DNA from: Rebecca billardiae RCC1528
Taxonomy: Eukaryota; Haptophyta
Length of the DNA: 64,000 nt
Assembly: GCA_965240325.2 (NCBI GenBank)
Contig: OZ251228.1
Location: 2,728,001-2,792,000, forward strand
Direction: 5' to 3'
The translations under genes were made by a program, and so were the position numbers. The notes beneath the pieces were generated by a model that was not told where the DNA came from, made no database searches, and saw only the letters and a program-made list of their open reading frames with translations. Positions 20,580 to 31,377 of this stretch are shown one piece after another. Numbering within the stretch: the stretch's first letter is position 1; every line of letters starts with the position of its first letter.

Positions 20580-21909
20580 TTGACGACGACGAGTCCGACG
20601 TGCTCGATCGTTCCGGGGAGCCCGAGGCGGAGAACACGTACGTGTCCGGCTACATGGATGCGGACGAGCATCATGATGATCCCGTCGCTCCGCCTTGCGG
20701 CTCGCATGACGAACATGCGGCGTCGAGGAGGCGAACATGGCGCGCGCTCAGGGCGATGCGCCAGATAGTGGCGAGCACATGTTCGTCGACGCTGCCGAGC
20801 CTATGGTCGTTGCCGAGGACGCAGAGGAGGACGCCGATGGTGGCCTGACTCTGCCGGCTGCAGCACTCGCGGCCGAGCAGCACTCGCGGCCGAGCCGGCG
20901 CGCGTCCCTGTGTCGCGCGAGGGCGGGACGGTGAAGCCGGACGCGAAGCAGGAGTGTGTGTACTTCTCTCTCCGCGCGATCGGCACCACGGCGCGTGCGG
21001 GAGCGCCGGTGCAGCCAGGCATCGGCTGGTCGAGCTCCATATCGTCGCCAGCATCAACACACTTCTTCCGGGGCCAGATGAAGATGCTGAGGCCGAGCTG
21101 GAGCCGATCAAGGTGGGTGCGTGGGCGGGCAAGTTCAACACGGCGGGAGTGTCCATCGCACCTGACCCGGAGTGGCATGCGCTCACGGCCGAGGCCGTGG
21201 CGACCAAGCCGGACTTCGCATCGGAGGTGGACGGTCTGCTGGATTGGATGAAGGAGATCATCACGGACACCGGGTTTGATGGCATTCTGTGTGCGCACGG
21301 CGGCGACTCGTACGACTTCCGCCTTCTCGCGCTCGAGCTGGCCGCCGCAGAGCGGCTGCTGCCAGCGAGGGTGCAGATGTGCGCTGACCCCGCGGCGATG
21401 GCCCGTCGCTTCAAGGAGGAGGACTGGCAGGAGTCCAAGGGCAAGCCAGTGATGAGCCCGAGATCCATGGTCACGTTCGAGACTCAGAGCCGCTGCGAGG
21501 CAGGCGGTGATGTGTCGGATTGGGCCGACGCAACGGCACTTGTCATGCACGGGCCCGCAGTCGCTGCTGCCCTGCACAAGGGCAAGGTCGGTGCGCGCTG
21601 GCTTGACGAGCCGAGCCGAGCGCGCAGCCGACGGCGGCGGCCGCCGCCGCTGCGGCAGGGCAGCAGGTGGCAGCGCAGCGAGCGCCCACCGGCGTGATGC
21701 TCGGGGCGCGGCGGAGCCTGGCAACCTCGGCGCAGCGCGGGCACGAGCCAGTGACAGGTGCCTGGGTCGAGCTCGACATGGGTGAGATGCAGGACGAGCT
21801 GCAGCGCGTCGGCGCTGCGAGTGGCGAGCCCGTGCAGCCAGCGGCTCTCCGCGCGCACGATCTGAGGCGGCAGGACAAGATTGCAGCGGTGAAGAAGAAG
21901 GGGGCGTGA
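20580..21909 (+). pseudogene. decayed TREX/DnaQ-like (DEDDh) 3'-5' exonuclease
   Basis: The 20954-21697 frame contains GFDGILCAHGGDSYDFRLLA followed by LELAAAERLLP. This resembles exonuclease motif II (AHNGxxYDFPLL). A later WADATALVM resembles the motif III Asp. The expected N-terminal motif I (hhDLETTG) seems to correspond to VYFSLRAIGTT, which lies in another frame (20910 ORF) and has lost both acidic residues. A +1 shift near 21030 would join it to RLVELHIVASI. A further shift near 21620 leads to a conserved-looking tail, MGEMQDELQRVGAA. At least two frameshifts and missing catalytic acids suggest a pseudogene. Unplaced introns are the alternative. Residues upstream (20600-20848) are acidic and unrecognised. 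Confidence 0.45.
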
Positions 21910-22684
21910 CAGCGCGAGGACGGGGGCTGGCACGCGAGCGAGGCGGCCCCATGGCCGAGCCGCGAGCTGTGCGCGCACCTAGCCGGACACGGCTTCGTCA
22001 CGCGCCGGGGCAAGCTCGTGGGCGTGGCGCTGGACGGAGTCGGCGCTCTCGGCGTTGCGCTGCTCCGCTTCATACTCACGTTGCCCATTCTGTCGACGGT
22101 GGTGGCGGCGACGAACTGGCGGGCGACGCAGAAGGTGGTCGAGGTGCGGCGCGCGCGCGCGCGCGGCGTGCGACCACCGGCGAGGCGAGGCGTTGTTTTG
22201 ACAACGCCACCTGTCTCCCGCGGCGCGATCGCGGCTGCGCGCGACTGCTGTCTCATCAGGAGAAGCAGGACGGCAAGACGGTCGTCCGCCCGGGTGATCG
22301 ACGACCGGTCGCATCAATATCAGTGCAATGCGTGTCAGTGCGCTGCATCAGAAGTAGTCACCGGCCGCTTCGTGCGCGTGGCAGCCGCCCGTCAATGCGG
22401 CATCGTCCGCTGCTCCGCCACCGCCACTGTTACACGCTGCGGTGAGTGACGGTCTGATCGCCGACGCATTCATGACAGTGAGCAGCAGCAGCACGCAAAC
22501 AATATACGGCCAAAACGCGTAAAAAGCCCCAAAATAAAACTGCTCCGACGGAATTCTCCCCTGCTTGCTTTTTCACCGGGAGCACCGCCCGGGAAAAAAA
22601 AGAATCGGTCCAAAACGATGGCGTCAATGTACCAGGCGCCCCACCCTCGACCCGCCCCTCGCGCGACGGCTCTCACTCGCCGCG
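21910..22684. other. no supportable gene; likely 5' region of the EsV-1-7 gene at 22685
   Basis: A short hydrophobic stretch (LLRFILTLPILSTVVAATNW) is encoded near 22050 on the plus strand, but no bounded gene can be drawn. 22490-22600 is relatively AT-rich and precedes the first in-frame ATG of the repeat gene. Confidence 0.4.
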
Positions 22685-24379
22685 ATGGACGAGTCGAGCG
22701 ACGCCCGGCTGGGGCTAGGCGGTCCGCTCGGGGGCACGATGTGCACCGCCGCGCATCTCGCCTCCGGCCCTCCGCAGCGTCCGCGGCGAGGCCGCAAAGT
22801 GCCTGGAACCACATGGAACCACAGGGGGCGTACGGATATGTGTCGCCCCGGTTGCAAGACGCTGCGCCAGTCGGCCGGCGCCACGCACAAGCTGGCCGGC
22901 ATGGTCGACGTGAGGAGCCGCAAGTGCGATCACGCGGACTGCACCATGCGGCCTTCGTTCGGCATGCCGGCCGACGCGCGCGCCAGCCGGTGCGCTGCGC
23001 ACAAGCTGGCCGGCATGGTCGATGTGAGGAACCCCAAGTGTGATCACGCCGGCTGCACCACGCGGCCTTCATTCGGCATGCTGGGTGACGCGCGCGCCAG
23101 CCGGTGCGCTACGCACAAGCTGGCCGGCATGGTCGACATCGTGAGCCCAAAGTGTGATCACACTGGCTGCACCAAGCAGCCTTCGTTCGGCATGCCGGGC
23201 GACGCGCGCGCCAGCCGATGCGCTACGCACAAGCTGGCCGGCATGGTCAACGTGATGCACGTCAAGTGTGATCACGCGGGCTGCACCAAGGGGCCTTCGT
23301 TCGGCATGCCGGGCGACGCGCGCGCCAGCCGGTGCGCTACGCACAAGCTGGCCGGCATGGTCGACGTGAAGAGCCCCAAGTGTGATCACGCCGGCTGCAC
23401 CAAGCAGCCTTCGTTCGGCATGCCGGGCGACGCGCGCGCCAGCCGGTGCGCTACGCACAAGCTGGCAGGCATGGTCGACGTGAAGAGCACCAAGTGTGAT
23501 CACGCCGGCTGCACCAAGGGGCCTTATTTCGGCATGCCGGGCGACGCGCGCGCCAGCCGGTGCGCTGCGCACAAGCTGGCCGGCATGGTCGACGTGAAGA
23601 ACCCCAAGTGTGATCACGCTGGCTGCACCACGCGGCCTTCATTCGGCGTGCCGGGTGACGCGCGCGCCAGCCGGTGTGCCACGCACAAGCTGGCCGGCAT
23701 GGTCGACGTGGTGAGCCGCAAGTGTGATCACGCGGGCTGCACCAAGGGGCCTTCGTTTGGCATGCCGGGCGACGTGCGCGCCAGCCGGTGCGCTGAGCAC
23801 AAGCTGGCCGGCATGGTCGACGTGGTGAGCCGCAAGTGTGATCACGCCGGCTGCACCAAGCAGCCTTCGTTTGGCATGCCGGGCGACGTGCGCGCCAGCC
23901 GGTGCGCTGAGCACAAACTGGCCGGCATGGTAAGCAGTCGGCTCGCCGCCCCCAAGCGCAGGCTCGAGCATGGCAACGGCGACCAGGGCACGCGCGCCGC
24001 GAAGCGACAGCACAAACCCACCAGCTGCGTTGCCGCTGTGTCGGACGCTGCGCCGCAGGTGTCTGCACCGCCGCCGCTGGTTGCAGTCAGCATCGTCCGC
24101 TGGCGCGCGCCAGATGGCACGATCCGTTCGGTTGACGACGGGGTGGTCAATGATGGTGCCCTGGGCCTGGACGAGCGGCATCTGTGTCGCAACACAGATG
24201 GCGATGCAATCTGGGCTGCCAGTGGCAGCTACGGCCAGGGCCTCCCAGCAGGCATCAACACCACTGCTGCGCCAGCACTGCCATTACCATCGATGGCAGC
24301 GGCGGGAGCGCGCCTGCAGCAACCGCAGGACATACCTGTGGTGATGGCCAGGAGGGTGGTCCGCGACGGTGCAGGCTGA
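22685..24379 (+). CDS. EsV-1-7 repeat protein, 564 aa, nine full repeats
   Basis: The start chosen is ATG 22685 (context CGCGATGG). The frame is open further upstream but without another ATG. Residues ~55-75 hold a degenerate half-unit (CRPGCKTLRQSAGATHKLAG). Nine complete C-X4-C-X16-C-X2-H-X12 units follow. The tail carries APKRRLEHG and AAKRQHK (NLS-like) and then VAVSIVRWRAPDG plus RSVDDGVVNDGALGLDERHL. The latter is almost the same as in the 8658-10220 protein, so this tail is a conserved second module. Unlike that gene it has no divergent partner. Two units share PGDVRASRCAEHKLAG, which shows recent duplication inside the array. Confidence 0.85.
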   Translation: MDESSDARLGLGGPLGGTMCTAAHLASGPPQRPRRGRKVPGTTWNHRGRTDMCRPGCKTLRQSAGATHKLAGMVDVRSRKCDHADCTMRPSFGMPADARASRCAAHKLAGMVDVRNPKCDHAGCTTRPSFGMLGDARASRCATHKLAGMVDIVSPKCDHTGCTKQPSFGMPGDARASRCATHKLAGMVNVMHVKCDHAGCTKGPSFGMPGDARASRCATHKLAGMVDVKSPKCDHAGCTKQPSFGMPGDARASRCATHKLAGMVDVKSTKCDHAGCTKGPYFGMPGDARASRCAAHKLAGMVDVKNPKCDHAGCTTRPSFGVPGDARASRCATHKLAGMVDVVSRKCDHAGCTKGPSFGMPGDVRASRCAEHKLAGMVDVVSRKCDHAGCTKQPSFGMPGDVRASRCAEHKLAGMVSSRLAAPKRRLEHGNGDQGTRAAKRQHKPTSCVAAVSDAAPQVSAPPPLVAVSIVRWRAPDGTIRSVDDGVVNDGALGLDERHLCRNTDGDAIWAASGSYGQGLPAGINTTAAPALPLPSMAAAGARLQQPQDIPVVMARRVVRDGAG

Positions 24380-25215
24380 TGAAGCCGTGAAGCGTGGCTC
24401 GACGTGATGATCTCCCAACGATCCTCACGACGTCGACGAGCTTTCGTTCGAGCGAGCGCCGGCATCGAGCCGCCGATTCAGAGACGCCATCGGGCACGGC
24501 AGAAGTTCTTCACCGCGCTCGCGACTTCACGCCCCTGTTCTGCTCATGAGTCATGTCGACCGGCGCCACTCCACTCACGGCCGGCAAGGGCTGGCCCGCC
24601 GAGCTGCTCAAGACCTTCATCGCCACAGACTCGCGGACAGGGACCTGCCAGCCGCACATCGGCACGCTTCCGGGCTTGGCAAGCAGCTTGAGCTGCCCTT
24701 CCCGGATGCGTGCGCGATGGCGCAGAAGCACGGGTCCGACACAGAGGGCGAGGCGGTGGTCGCGGCTGCTCGGCCGGGCTGCTCGCAAGGTGCAGCCCGG
24801 CCTTCAGCCCGGCCCTGGTGGCAGGCCGCTAGGCGGCCCGGGCGGCGTGCCAACTGGCAACTGGCAACTGCACCACGCCACCACATCTCTGACGTCGACG
24901 ACGATGATGTCTGATGAGCGCAAATGCGCAATAATAAAGTGCTCGTCTGCAAATTGGATCCGCGATTGGCACCGCCTCATAGTCTAAATAGCCGGCGACC
25001 GCAACTGCTGCCACTGGGGATGGAGGTTATTGCCTACTACTACAGTTTACTAAGAATAAGAGACGCACACAGCTCAGGCAGGCGAGATACTAGTGGTGCT
25101 GCTCTGCTGCTAAGTCTCGTCTGATGACGCCTCTGGGAGTTCTCGAGTGGTCCGGCAGCATTTTCGGAAAAGAAATCCGCGCTTCACCGCATTTTCTCCC
25201 GGCGGGATTTGCAGC
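24380..25215. other. no supportable gene; possible gene remnant
   Basis: An ATG at 24553 opens MSTGATPLTAGKGWPAELLK, but the likely continuation (LELPFPDACAMAQKHGSDTE) is in another frame. It could be a broken or spliced unrecognised gene. 25041-25088 is a 48-bp cassette found inverted at 44040-44087. 25130-25215 is probably the promoter and 5' leader of the Sen34 gene. Confidence 0.35.
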
Positions 25216-25896
25216 ATGGCGGACGACTGCCACGACAGCCCAGTCGAGATCACGTTCTCAGGCGGGCTGCTGCTGGTGTGGGGCGAGGAGCAGGCTGCGC
25301 ACGTGCTCTCCAGATGCCGCATCGTGGGGAGCCACACGGGCCTCGCGGCGCACACCCGCGGCCAACCCGTCGACCCGCGGCACAAGTCCCGGCTGATTGA
25401 GCGGTTGCCGCTTGTGCTGATGCACGAGGAGGCGGCACTCATGGTCGACAGGGGGATGGGCACGGTCATCGATGACGACGGCGCGCTCGATGGGGCGGCG
25501 GTCAAAACGAGCGCCCGCGCTCCCCACGCGCTCACGCCATCCGCGTGGCGGCGCACGGACGAAGCGCAGCGCCGTCGAGACCGCCTCTTTGCGTGGCTCT
25601 GGTCGCAGTCGGACTCCACGTACATCACCGGGGCGTCCAAGTTCGGCGGCGACTTCCTCGTCTACCGCGGCGGGCCGCCGGGCGCGGTGCACTCGGAAGC
25701 AGTGGTGCGCTTGCTCCCGACCGGGCAGACGAGCGTGCCCGTGCTCGACATGCTCGCCTTCGTCCGGCTCGCGCAGGCGGTCCGCAAGAAGGTCTTCCTC
25801 GCCACAGTGAGTGCGGACGGCTCAGTCGCGTGCGTTGCGTTTGCAGGCGGCCCACGAGGCTGGAACAAGCGCCTCGTCGACGGCGCGGCCCCGTAA
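25216..25896 (+). CDS. SEN34: tRNA-splicing endonuclease subunit Sen34
   Basis: 226 aa from ATG 25216; the frame is open upstream but only with non-ATG codons. The N-terminal domain (RIVGSHTGLAA, LPLVLMHEEAALM) and the C-terminal nuclease domain (YITGASKFGGDFLVY) match the Sen34/TSEN34 family. The catalytic triad is visible: Tyr150 in VYRGGP, His159 in AVHSEA and a Lys in VRKKVFLAT (191/192). In the Sen2-Sen34-Sen15-Sen54 complex, this subunit cuts the 3' splice site of nuclear pre-tRNA introns. A middle segment of about 40 residues is poorly conserved, as is usual for the family. The length is somewhat short but complete. No intron is needed. The gene lies 185 bp upstream of the next gene on the same strand. 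Confidence 0.9.
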   Translation: MADDCHDSPVEITFSGGLLLVWGEEQAAHVLSRCRIVGSHTGLAAHTRGQPVDPRHKSRLIERLPLVLMHEEAALMVDRGMGTVIDDDGALDGAAVKTSARAPHALTPSAWRRTDEAQRRRDRLFAWLWSQSDSTYITGASKFGGDFLVYRGGPPGAVHSEAVVRLLPTGQTSVPVLDMLAFVRLAQAVRKKVFLATVSADGSVACVAFAGGPRGWNKRLVDGAAP

Positions 25897-26081
25897 GCTG
25901 CGGCGGCGGTGGCGGCGCCAACAGTGCGTCTTCGATGGCTGATGACGCTCGCGGCGGCGGCGACGGCGCCGTGCCCGCCGCTAACGGCCGGCACCGCTGG
26001 CTGCGCCGGCGTGGCGGCGGGCGTGAGCGGCGATCTATTTCCGGTTGGTGAGAGCGCACGCCAACGACAGCCGCCAGCCGG

Positions 26082-28214
26082 ATGGCGTCGACCACGCTCA
26101 CGTTCGACTTTGGAGACGCGACGCTGATGATCGAGGCGGCGAGCTTCGCCCCTGGCGACACGTCCGAGGCGAGTGCGCTGCTGAGCGCCGCGCCGCTCGA
26201 TCGGGTGCACGCGCGGCCGGCCGACCTCCTTGAGCATGCAAGGCCCGTCGTCGCGCTGGGAGCGGCTCCGATTGCCAGCGCGTTGCGGCGCGCCGGGCTC
26301 GCCGCCGAGGCGGCAGAGATCACCGCCGCTTCGGACGAGGCCATCGAGGAGGTGACCATGGCCGCGATCGGCTCGCGCCTCGAGGCCGCGGGCATGCTGC
26401 GCATCGGCGAGCACTTTGTGAGCTCGTTTGCGCTCTTCCCGCTCTCGCCCGCGGCGCGTGCAAACCCTGGCGAGCATGCGGCGCGCTCGACGAAGCTCGA
26501 AGCCGTGGCCGCGGTGCGCGCGCGCGTGCGCGTGGTCCGAGCGGCCGAGCCGGCCGAGCAGTCCGCGCGCGGCGTGCGCGCCATCGAGGTCGAGCTCGTC
26601 GACGAGCAGCTTAAGCTGCGCCCGCAGCGCGCGGACGCGCCCCACGTGCTGCGCGCCCTGCTGCCCACGCTGCGGGCGCGCCTCGAGCTGAAGGGCGAGT
26701 GCGACCTGTCGCTGTACGCCGACGACTACTTGGCCGCGAACGAGCGCGCGGTGTGCCTGCTGCTGCCCGACCTCGAGCGCGTGTGCGTGCTGCATGTCTC
26801 GGGCTTGCGCGCGCATGCAGAGGCGTTCATGCGCGCGCTGCTCGACGGCGCTGATCACGCGGACGACGGCGGGCGCGAGGCGGACGAGCGCGGCGTGGGC
26901 CGCGCGGCGTGGCGCGCGAGCCAGCGCGCGTGCGAGCCATCGGCCGGCCTCGTGCACCTGCCGCTGTGGGCCGTCGTGCGCCCAGCGGAGAAGCGCGCTC
27001 TGCGCGCGCGCATGCGCGCACAGGAGCGTGGCGCGTGCACGGTGGGCGCGACCCAGGCGGAGGCGGCGATGCCGCTGTCTGCGCACTGCGCGTTCACCGA
27101 CGCCGAGCTGGACGACGACTTTGGTCAGCCAGAGCTCCTCGGGCCGCCGGCGGGCTGCTTCGTCGTCAACTGCGCGCAGCTCTGGGAGCCGGTCGGCGCG
27201 GTGCCGAGCGCGTGCGAGCGTGCGGCGCCGCGCGCAGGCCCTGCCGCCGCCGCCGCGGGCTCGGGCGCGCCGGTGGGCCTCAGCGCGGCGGAGGTGTCCG
27301 AGAGTCTCACCTCGCGCACGGCCGTGGCCTCGTCTGGCGCCGGTGCGCACCTGCTCCGTGCGTTCCAGAACGCCACGCTCACGCGGAGCTCGCGGGTGCG
27401 CACGGCCGCAGACAGGCGCGAGTCGATGGTGAGCGTGCTCGCTGGGCCTGGGCCTGCGGACGGGGGCTGCGTGCCTGAGGACGATCCCTTCATCGCCGAG
27501 CTGCTCGCGGGCGGCGTGGGCAGCGCCCAGCCGCCCCGCGCCTCCATTGTGCCGCCGCCGCGCCGCGACGCGCACGCATCGAGCGCCTCGGCGCGGCCTC
27601 CCTCGGCGCAGCAGGCGTGCGGAGCGGCGGCTGCGGCCGCGGCCAGGGCGCCTCCCGCGCAGAGGGCCGCGCCGCCGCAGCCTGCTCCGGATCCGGCGAA
27701 GACGAAGCCCAAGTCTGGCGCGCGAGCGCCAGCCGCGAAAGGCTCCTCGGCGGCGGCCAAAGCGCGCCCCGCGCCCTCGGCCAAGCCTGCCTCCTCGGGC
27801 CCCGCGCGCAAGGCGGCCAAGACCTCGGCAGCGGTGCCAACGCCGCGCGCACCAAAGCGGCCGCTCGCGCTGTCCGACCTGCTCGCGCACGGCAAGCTCA
27901 CGGCCGTGGGTGGGCGCACCATCGACGCCATGTTCGATGCTTGCGACCTGGGCGGCGACGGCGTCCTCGACTGCGCGGATGTATCGCACTACCAGACGGT
28001 CACGGGCGGAGAGCCGGTCTCGGCGGACGAGTTCGCCGCCTTGCTCGCGGAGTACGGCGGCGCGGCCTCAGGCTCAGCCGGAGCAGCGCCGCAGACAGCC
28101 GGCCTGTCGCGCGCGGCATTCAAGCGCTTCTTCACGCAGATGCTCGAGGAGGATGGCGACGCGGCGCTGGCCGACATCCGCGCGCTGCTCCGCGACAAGG
28201 CACCGACGTGCTAG
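26082..28214 (+). CDS. unrecognised 710-aa protein with basic Ala/Pro/Lys linker and one C-terminal EF-hand
   Basis: ATG 26082 (context GCCGGATGGCG). Residues 1 to about 370 form a structured-looking region (LKGECDLSLYADDYL, VCLLLPDLERVCVLHVSGLR, GCFVVNCAQLWEPVG) that I cannot assign to a family. Residues ~480-595 are low-complexity, rich in Ala, Pro and Lys, like a histone-H1 tail. A canonical-looking EF-hand loop follows at 622-633 (DLGGDGVLDCAD), with Asp rather than Glu at position 12. Helical residues continue to the end (AAFKRFFTQMLEEDGD). Calcium binding is inferred from the loop alone. A single uninterrupted ORF in a 75% GC region could hide small in-frame introns. Confidence 0.7.
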   Translation: MASTTLTFDFGDATLMIEAASFAPGDTSEASALLSAAPLDRVHARPADLLEHARPVVALGAAPIASALRRAGLAAEAAEITAASDEAIEEVTMAAIGSRLEAAGMLRIGEHFVSSFALFPLSPAARANPGEHAARSTKLEAVAAVRARVRVVRAAEPAEQSARGVRAIEVELVDEQLKLRPQRADAPHVLRALLPTLRARLELKGECDLSLYADDYLAANERAVCLLLPDLERVCVLHVSGLRAHAEAFMRALLDGADHADDGGREADERGVGRAAWRASQRACEPSAGLVHLPLWAVVRPAEKRALRARMRAQERGACTVGATQAEAAMPLSAHCAFTDAELDDDFGQPELLGPPAGCFVVNCAQLWEPVGAVPSACERAAPRAGPAAAAAGSGAPVGLSAAEVSESLTSRTAVASSGAGAHLLRAFQNATLTRSSRVRTAADRRESMVSVLAGPGPADGGCVPEDDPFIAELLAGGVGSAQPPRASIVPPPRRDAHASSASARPPSAQQACGAAAAAAARAPPAQRAAPPQPAPDPAKTKPKSGARAPAAKGSSAAAKARPAPSAKPASSGPARKAAKTSAAVPTPRAPKRPLALSDLLAHGKLTAVGGRTIDAMFDACDLGGDGVLDCADVSHYQTVTGGEPVSADEFAALLAEYGGAASGSAGAAPQTAGLSRAAFKRFFTQMLEEDGDAALADIRALLRDKAPTC

Positions 28215-28523
28215 GAACAATGTTCAGGTTGACAGTAACAAAAGTCGGGTTCACCGCTGAGCACACTCGTCATCACCGTCAGCGGCGCCACGTCTACCCA
28301 GTTGCGAGCGGTGGATGTTACTGAGGCGGGTAGAATGGTCAATAGCTGCGCACTGTATGGTACGTATGATCGTTCGACTATGAAGACGCGGCGGTTGACT
28401 CTCAACCAGAGTGATGAGTAGGACAGAAGGGTGCCAAAGCGCGGCCGCCCCTCTTGAAAGGGAGTGCCTCTTCCACCGGGTCGCGGCAGCTGCCGCTCGC
28501 CACATGCAAGGGGCAGGGCAGCG

Positions 28524-31093
28524 ATGGTGAACGTGCGCACGAGCGTGGCCGGGGGCGATGGCCCGGCCGGCCAGATGGACGCGTCGCCGCGGGACACCAA
28601 TGCCCGCGCGCCGATGCCAACGCGTGTGGAGGCGCAGATCCAGAGCGCGATCGAGAGCCTCCTGCTCGCAGACTCGATGCTCAAGGGGGATCAGGAGGAC
28701 GACGACGACCCTGAGCTGCGCGAGCTCAGAACGCGGTGGATGTCAGAGCGCGCGCGGCTCCTCGACCAGCAGATGCGCGTCGACAGCCTCGCGCGCGAGT
28801 ACTCGCAGCGCAAGGCGCGCCGCGTGAAGCAGCGCGAGACCGAGCGGCAGCAGCAGCTGTTCGCCATGGAGCGGCGGCTACGCGAGCTCCACGACGAGGT
28901 GAACAGCCTTCGCGGGCAGCAGGGCAGCCCGAACGCGCTCCCAGGCGCGCAGCACGCGCTCGTCTCGCGCGGGTCGCCATCCCGGTACGGCGCGTCGCCG
29001 CAGCAGGCGAGCACCGATCGTTTTTTTGCGCAGCAGCAGCAGCAGCACGCGCTGACGCCGCCAGGGGCGGTTCGCTCGGCATCGGCAGCCGCCGCGACGA
29101 GAGCGCCGGCAGGCTCGCCCGGCCCGTACGTGGCCTCGGGGCTGCCGCCCTCGTTCTCGCCGCTCGCCGAGCGCGCCGATGGCGACCGGCGCACGCCGCC
29201 GCGCCCGGGTGCGCGCGGCGGCGTGAGCGAGCTCGCGAAGCTGCGGCGCGAGCTGGCGCACGTGAAGGCGGAGCAGAGCCAGTACGCGCCGCCGGTGCCC
29301 GCCGCTGCCGTGGGGCCCGTCGGCGTGCCCAGCCCGGCAGACGCGGCGCAGCAGGGGAACGTGGCGCGCGGCTCTGGCGCCGCGGCGGCGTCGGCGGCGA
29401 TGGCGGCTGAGCCCAACGGCTTTGGCCGCGCGCGCCGAGGCCCCGGGGCCGTCGGCGGGGTGGACGGTAGCGGCGGCAGCAGCCCGTGCCCGCCCATCGC
29501 CGCGCCGCCCACGACCGAGGCGTCAGCGGCGAGCGCGAGCGCGCGCCGACTCCTGCGCTCCGCCTCTGGCCCCGGGCTGCTGCCGGAGCAGCAGCCGAGC
29601 CCGCACGCACAGCAGCAGCCGCCCAATCAGCACGCGCCGAATGGGAGCGCCAACGGCGTGGGCGGCGGCGTGCCGTCGAGCATGCGCGCGCGGCAGCCGA
29701 CGGCGGTCAACCGCTCGGGCAGTGGCGGGCCGAGCCAGCCGGGCAGCCGGCGCACGTCGAACGCGGGCGCGGCAGCGCGCGTGTCGCCGCGCGCGCCGGA
29801 GCTGCTCGTGCCGCGGCCGCCGCCGCCGCCGGCGCTCGGGCCGCCCGCTGTGGTGCAGCGAATGGAAGGGCGGCACACCGCGGCAGTCACGTCGGTCTCG
29901 CCGACGGACTGGGAGGGGTGCATGCTCTCCGCCGGCGGCGACGGCTTCGTCCAGCTGTGGGAGCGGCGGCAGCCGCACGATGGCGGCGCGGACGCGGGCT
30001 GGGCGGCGGGCGCGCGGCTGTCGTGCCGCGCGGGCAACGTGAACGCTCTCGCGCACGTGCCAGGCGCACACATGGTGGTCGCGGGCTGCGAGGACGGCAC
30101 GTGCCGCATCTTCCGGCTCTCGGGCGCGAGCGACGACGACCCGCGCGCCGGGTACTCGATGTACACGCTGCGCTCGCTCAAGGGGCACACGGGCGAAGTG
30201 ATGGCGCTCGCCTCGCTGTCGTGGTGCGCGCACGGGCCGCGCGGCGGCAGCCGCGCCCGCCCGCACGCGCGCGCGCCGCGCGCTCGGCTCAGCCCGTTGG
30301 CCCGCGCCGCCCCGCGCCGCGCGCACGCGGCGTTGCAGGCTGGTCTCGGGCTCGCAGGACGGCACGGTGAAGACGTGGGACCTGCAGACCGGCGAGTGCG
30401 CGCAGACGCTGAGCGGCCACAGCTCGTGGGTGATGGCGGTTGCGGTGGGGTACGCAGACGGCTCGTCGGGGCCAGAGTCGGGCGCGCCGTGCTACCTGCT
30501 CTCAGCGTCGGGCGACGGGAGCGCGTGGCTGTGGGTCGACGCCGGCCCGCCGCCCGACAAGCGCGCGCCTCCGCAGTTCAAGCGGCGCGCCGTGCTCAGC
30601 GGGCACGGCAAAGCGCTGCTCGCGGCCGAGCTGATCACGAGCCACGGCCTGGCCGCGACCGGCAGCGACGACAAGACGATCCGGTGCGGCGCTGCGCTGC
30701 GGCGCGCGCGCCCAGGACGCGCCAGCGCGCGCGCTGATCACGCGCGCGCGCGCGCGCACCCCTCGCGCGGCACGCCGCTGCAGGCTGTGGTCGCTGTCGT
30801 CGCACGCGTGTGTCGCTGTTCTCGACGCACACGCCGCGCCGGTGTGCGCGATCGTGTGGCACCCCGCGCGGCAGCAGCTGCTCAGCTCGGCGGAGGACGC
30901 GCAGCTGCAGCTGTGGCAGATTGCGCTGGCGGACGGTGGCGGCGTCTCGGCGAGCGCGGTCGCCACCGTCCCCAAGCCTGGCGGGGACGGCAGCGACGCT
31001 ATGTCGTCGTACGCGCTTGCGGTGAACGCGGCTGGGCGTGGCTACCAGTTCTGCTGCGGTCTCGACAACGGCGGGCTCGTGGTGATGCAATGA
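28524..31093 (+). CDS. coiled-coil and WD40-repeat protein, three exons
   Basis: The model is join(28524..30220, 30339..30683, 30784..31093), 783 aa. Intron 1 (GTGGTG...TTGCAG, 118 nt, phase 2) and intron 2 (GTGCGG...CTGCAG, 100 nt, phase 2) are fixed by WD40 continuity: MALASLS|LVSGSQDGTVKTWD and SDDKTIR|LWSLSSH. ATG 28524 is the first in-frame ATG. Residues ~45-130 are a charged coiled coil (RKARRVKQRETERQQQLF). A long Pro/Ala/Gln-rich disordered region follows, then about seven WD repeats forming one propeller, ending FCCGLDNGGLVVMQ. WD blades include SAGGDGFVQLWE, AGCEDGTCRIFRL and SSAEDAQLQLWQI. This is a scaffold protein; the specific partner is unknown. The stretch 31094-31377 downstream shows no gene. 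Confidence 0.85.
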
Positions 31094-31377
31094 ATGATGA
31101 ATCATGATGGGCCGCAATCGGAATCTCAAAGCCGCGCAGGCTCATCATCCGCGCCCGCGGCCGCGGTCCCTATAGAGTGGCTAGACTCTAGAGTCGTAGA
31201 GACCTTGGACAGCTAGTGATGGTTAGTGGCAGCCGCAGTTCACTGAATCAGTGAATGAGTACGTACTGATTGTCTGAATCGAGCCGAGTATACTACGGAG
31301 TAGTAGTGCGGGACGCGGGTGATGTGTAACTGATGAGGCCTTATGCTAGCTATATAGAGTCGTAGTCGTCTGATCTT

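Noticed and set aside
25662-27989. 775-aa minus-strand ORF over the Sen34 and EF-hand genes
   Set aside because: Arg/His/Ala-rich shadow spanning two sense genes.
30684-30783. coding continuation of the WD40 ORF past DDKTIR
   Set aside because: The frame becomes Arg/Ala-rich and loses the WD pattern. Splicing to 30784 restores LWSLSSH and the last blades.
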